The notes under the pieces were generated by a model. The model made no database searches and was not told the origin of the DNA. It saw only the letters and a list, made by a program, of their open reading frames with translations. From an uncultured Bacilli bacterium (GTDB taxonomy: Bacteria; Bacillota_I; Bacilli_A; RF39; UBA660): a DNA stretch of 44,737 bases. The position numbers and the translations under genes were made by a program. Below, piece after piece: positions 42,080-44,737 of this stretch. The stretch covers positions 1 through 44,737 of the forward strand of contig CAKOJC010000005.1 of the NCBI GenBank assembly GCA_934088535.1, read 5' to 3'. Each line of letters starts with the position of its first letter. Positions within the stretch are counted from its first letter, which is position 1.

Positions 42080-42388
42080 ATGAGAGAAGAGTGTAAGAAT
42101 TGTGGTATGTGTATGAATTCATTTCATAGAACAGAGAAAGAAACTCAAGATTTAATAAAGAGACTTAATGTTATTGAAGGGCAAATTAAAGGTGTTAGAC
42201 AAATGCTTGAGAGTGAACGTAAATGTGAAGATGTGTTAATACAAGTATCAGCAATAACTAAATCATTACAAAGTTTTGGTAATACACTTTTAAAAAGTCA
42301 TTTGGAGACTTGTGTTACTAAAAAGATATTAAAGGGTGAAAATAAAGCTATAGATGAAGCTATGGATTTATTTAAGAAATTATATTAG
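42080..42388 (+). CDS. csoR: CsoR-type copper-sensing repressor
   Basis: A 102-residue all-helical DNA-binding protein of the CsoR/RcnR (DUF156) family: LIKRLNVIEGQIKGVRQML is the signature. The copper ligands fit C-H-C: Cys in RKCEDVLIQ, and His and Cys in LKSHLETCV. The His argues against a CstR persulfide sensor. Three extra cysteines lie at the N-terminus (CKNCGMC). It heads the suf operon, 9 nt before sufC, and carries an operator-like site in its own promoter. The unusual partner genes suggest copper- or metal-stress control of Fe-S assembly. Confidence 0.88.
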   Translation: MREECKNCGMCMNSFHRTEKETQDLIKRLNVIEGQIKGVRQMLESERKCEDVLIQVSAITKSLQSFGNTLLKSHLETCVTKKILKGENKAIDEAMDLFKKLY

Positions 42389-42397
42389 AGGTGGAAT

Positions 42398-43135
42398 ATG
42401 CTAGAGATTAAAAATATAAGTGTTAAAATTAAAGATTCAGATAAACATATAATAAATGGACTTTCTCTTAATATTAAAGATGGAGAAGTACATGCGATAA
42501 TGGGACCTAATGGTACTGGTAAAAGTACATTATCTAAAGTAATAATGGGTAACTATAAATATGAGTTAACTGATGGAGATATACTACTAAATGGTGAGAG
42601 TATTAAGAGTCTAAAAGTAAATGAAAGAGCTAAAAAAGGTATATTCTTAGCTATGCAAGATCCTACTGTTGTAGATGGTGTTACTAATAGTGAATTTTTA
42701 AAGACTGCTAGTAGGGAAATAACTGGAGAAAATATAGATTACTTTAAATTTCTTGATGAAGTTAATAAATCTATAGAAGATTTAGAATTTGATAAAGATA
42801 TGTTATATCGTCATTTGAATAAAGGCTTTTCTGGTGGTGAAAAGAAGAAGAATGAAGTATTACAAATAAAGATGTTAAAACCTAAATTTATAATACTTGA
42901 TGAAATAGATAGTGGACTAGATGTAGATAGTCTTAGAATAGTATGTGAAAATATTAATAAATATAGAGAAGAATATAAAGATACTTCAGTACTTATAATC
43001 ACACATTATCCTAGAATACTAGAATATATTAATCCAGATTATGTTCATATTATGAATAATGGTAAGATTGTTAAAACAGGTAATATGGATTTAGCATTTG
43101 ATACAGAGAAACATGGATATCATGAAAGAGGATAG
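42398..43135 (+). CDS. sufC: Fe-S assembly ATPase SufC
   Basis: A 245-residue ABC-type ATPase of the SUF scaffold. Walker A is IMGPNGTGKSTLS (about 34-46). The region FLAMQDPTVVDGVTN is SufC-specific, the signature is FSGGEKKKNEVLQ, Walker B FIILDEIDSGLDVDSL and the H-loop ITHYPRIL. It works with SufB/SufD in the cytosol to build clusters. AGAGGTGG precedes the start; sufD begins 2 nt after its stop. Confidence 0.95.
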   Translation: MLEIKNISVKIKDSDKHIINGLSLNIKDGEVHAIMGPNGTGKSTLSKVIMGNYKYELTDGDILLNGESIKSLKVNERAKKGIFLAMQDPTVVDGVTNSEFLKTASREITGENIDYFKFLDEVNKSIEDLEFDKDMLYRHLNKGFSGGEKKKNEVLQIKMLKPKFIILDEIDSGLDVDSLRIVCENINKYREEYKDTSVLIITHYPRILEYINPDYVHIMNNGKIVKTGNMDLAFDTEKHGYHERG

Positions 43136-43137
43136 TC

Positions 43138-43737
43138 ATGGAAACAATAGATATTAATGAAAATAAAGAATTATATACAGTAGATAAAACTAATCAAAGT
43201 AGAACTTATAATGTAAGTGAGAATACTAAATTAGTTGTGTATCAATGTGGAATAAATATAGATAATGATATAGTAGTTAATTTAAATGGAGAAGGTGCAG
43301 AAGTAGAATATCATTATAGTACAATTAACTATGATGATCATAAATATAAAATAGTAGTAAATCATAATAGTAGTAAAACTATAAGTAATATATATAATCA
43401 TGGAGTAAATGTTAAAGACAATAAATTAGATTTCGATATTACAGGGTATGTACCAAATAAAAGTGATAAGAGTGAATGTAATCAAAAGAATCAAATACTT
43501 AATATTAAAAATGGTAAGAGTACCATACTTCCTAAATTATTAATAGATAATTATGATGTAGTAAGTTCTCATTCTGCTTATATTGGTAAATTTAAAGATG
43601 AAATATTATTTTATTTAATGAGTAGAGGTATTAGTGAGAAAGTAAGTTATGACTTATTAATTAAGAGTTTCTTAGTAAATAATTGTGAAAATAAAGAAAT
43701 AATTGAAACTTTAGAAAAAGAAATAGATAAGATTTGA
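43138..43737 (+). CDS. sufD: Compact SufD-like scaffold protein
   Basis: A 199-residue SufBD-family protein, about half the usual 400-430. The conserved C-terminal part is clear: STILPKLLIDNYDVVSSHSA, then IGKFKDEILFYLMSRGIS. The beta-helix middle is shortened and the N-terminal domain is missing. No sufB lies within the window but one may follow sufS. Compact SufD proteins occur in reduced Firmicutes genomes. It ends in TGA. Confidence 0.85.
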   Translation: METIDINENKELYTVDKTNQSRTYNVSENTKLVVYQCGINIDNDIVVNLNGEGAEVEYHYSTINYDDHKYKIVVNHNSSKTISNIYNHGVNVKDNKLDFDITGYVPNKSDKSECNQKNQILNIKNGKSTILPKLLIDNYDVVSSHSAYIGKFKDEILFYLMSRGISEKVSYDLLIKSFLVNNCENKEIIETLEKEIDKI

Positions 43738-43745
43738 GGTGTGTT

Positions 43746-44737
43746 ATGAATAGAGAAGACTTTCCAGCATTAAATGATAAATTAATATATTTTGATAATA
43801 GTGCAACTTCTTTAAAACCTAAATGTGTTATAGATAAGATGGTGGAGTATTATAGTAGGTATACTTCTAATATACATAGAGGTGACTATGATAATGCGAT
43901 GCGTACTAATAAAGAGTATGATGAAACTAGAGAAGTAGTAAAAAGTTTTATAAATGCTAAAAGTAGTGATGAGATAGTGTTTACTAGTGGGACAACTGAT
44001 TCTATGAATACAATAGTTTTTGGATACTTTAAAAACATACTTAATAAAGATGATGAAGTATTAATTACTAAGAGTGAGCATGCATCTAATGTACTTCCTT
44101 GGTTTGTACTTGAAAAGATGGGTAAATGTACTGTTAAATATATACCACTTGATGAGAATTATGAAGTAACTTTAGAGAATGTTAAATCTTCAATAACTAA
44201 GAATACTAAAGTAATAAGTATTGCTCATGTATCTAATGTAATAGGAGATGTTCGCGATATAGAGAGTATTGGTGAAATTGCTAAAGAAAATAATTTATAT
44301 TTTGTAGTAGATGCTGCTCAAAGTGTATCTCATATAAATATAGATGTTGTAAAAAGTAATGTGTCATTTTTAGCATTTAGTGGTCATAAGATGTGTGGAC
44401 CTACTGGAGTAGGTGTTTTATATGGCAAAAGTGAATATTTAAAAGATTTAGTACCTCTTAAGTATGGTGGGGGAATGAATGAAAGCTTTGAAAGCAATAA
44501 GTGTTATGTTATAAAAAGTTTTCCAACTAATCTTGAAGCAGGCACTCCTCCTATAGCTGAAGTAATAGGTCTTAAAGAAGCAATTAACTATGTAACTAGT
44601 ATTGGAGTAAATAATATTCATAAACATGAAGTAGAGCTTAAAAAGTACTTATTATCTAAAATTAAAGATATGGATAATATAATTATATATAATAAGAATA
44701 GTGAAAGTGGAATAGTTACATTTAATATAAAAGATGT
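43746..44737 (+). CDS. sufS: Cysteine desulfurase SufS, partial
   Basis: The first 330 codons of a class-II PLP-dependent desulfurase; the gene runs off the window. It starts MNREDFPALNDKLIYFDNSA. The PLP sites are TSGTTDSMN, SEHASNVLPW, VVDAAQSVSHI and the Schiff-base Lys in AFSGHKMCGPTGVGVLYG. GGGMNESFE and FEAGTPP-like NLEAGTPPIAEVIG follow. The catalytic-Cys loop lies beyond the edge. It supplies sulfur from cysteine to the Suf scaffold. Starts 8 nt after sufD behind GAGGTG. Confidence 0.95.
   Translation, partial: MNREDFPALNDKLIYFDNSATSLKPKCVIDKMVEYYSRYTSNIHRGDYDNAMRTNKEYDETREVVKSFINAKSSDEIVFTSGTTDSMNTIVFGYFKNILNKDDEVLITKSEHASNVLPWFVLEKMGKCTVKYIPLDENYEVTLENVKSSITKNTKVISIAHVSNVIGDVRDIESIGEIAKENNLYFVVDAAQSVSHINIDVVKSNVSFLAFSGHKMCGPTGVGVLYGKSEYLKDLVPLKYGGGMNESFESNKCYVIKSFPTNLEAGTPPIAEVIGLKEAINYVTSIGVNNIHKHEVELKKYLLSKIKDMDNIIIYNKNSESGIVTFNIKD

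Overview
This 44.7-kb window is strongly A+T-rich and uses AGA for arginine and standard bacterial stops: TGA ends the LtaS-like gene and sufD, and Trp is TGG wherever I checked. Promoters are TTGAxx-17-TATAAT and ribosome sites are GGAGG-type. A sortase, an LTA-synthase-like enzyme, an MBOAT acyltransferase, SipW/TasA-like proteins and no outer-membrane genes indicate a Gram-positive cell with a wall. The best guess is an uncultured gut-type low-GC Firmicute (Bacilli/Erysipelotrichia/RF39-like). That placement is inference, since no rRNA is present.

Region 1 (1-4.0 kb) is accessory DNA: a broken-off Listeria-Bacteroides-repeat surface protein, a membrane-anchored XRE regulator, a superoxide reductase, a DMP19 protein, an XRE remnant, and a serine recombinase that lacks a normal start codon. 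The recombinase stops 2 bp from an ABC permease gene that is missing its 3' end, so this looks like one end of an integrated element. Region 2 (4.0-7.9 kb, minus strand) is the NitT/TauT-type ABC operon that was interrupted (binding protein, ATPase, truncated permease), preceded by a transglutaminase-like gene.

Region 3 (8-19.8 kb) holds a SipW-signal protein with DUF285 repeats, a second SipW-signal protein with its own SipW-like peptidase (catalytic His apparently replaced by Gln), pcrA, a protein with eight 45-bp tandem repeats, a TrmH/SpoU methyltransferase gene with an in-frame TGA, a large unrecognised helical protein, an HD hydrolase and a membrane-anchored thioredoxin-like protein.

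Region 4 (19.8-35.4 kb) is the centrepiece: a Tad-like pilus/secretion locus in a Gram-positive setting. In order it has a class-B-like sortase with a roughly 270-residue extra N-terminal domain, two single-pass surface proteins, a 1367-residue cysteine-rich secreted protein, a TadE-like pseudopilin, two CpaB/SAF proteins, CpaF/TadA ATPase, TadB, TadC, a Flp-like pilin with its own promoter and terminator, a second pseudopilin, a TadZ-like protein with a degenerate P-loop, and a VirB2/TrbC-like small membrane protein with its own promoter. No prepilin peptidase is in the window. Three of the pilin-like proteins begin with MK-x-A-x-G just before the hydrophobic helix.

Region 5 (35.5-41.4 kb) is envelope polymer biology: an LtaS-like phosphoglycerol transferase, two membrane-anchored unknowns, an MBOAT acyltransferase and a DHHW/AlgX-like partner. 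Region 6 (41.4-42.0 kb) contains a G+C-rich island that looks like a small RNA, a convergent 22-residue hydrophobic peptide gene with a perfect ribosome site, and a decayed YhcG/DUF1016 gene. Region 7 (42.0-end) is an Fe-S assembly operon led by a CsoR-type copper sensor with a probable operator in its promoter: csoR-sufC-sufD-sufS (sufS runs off the window).
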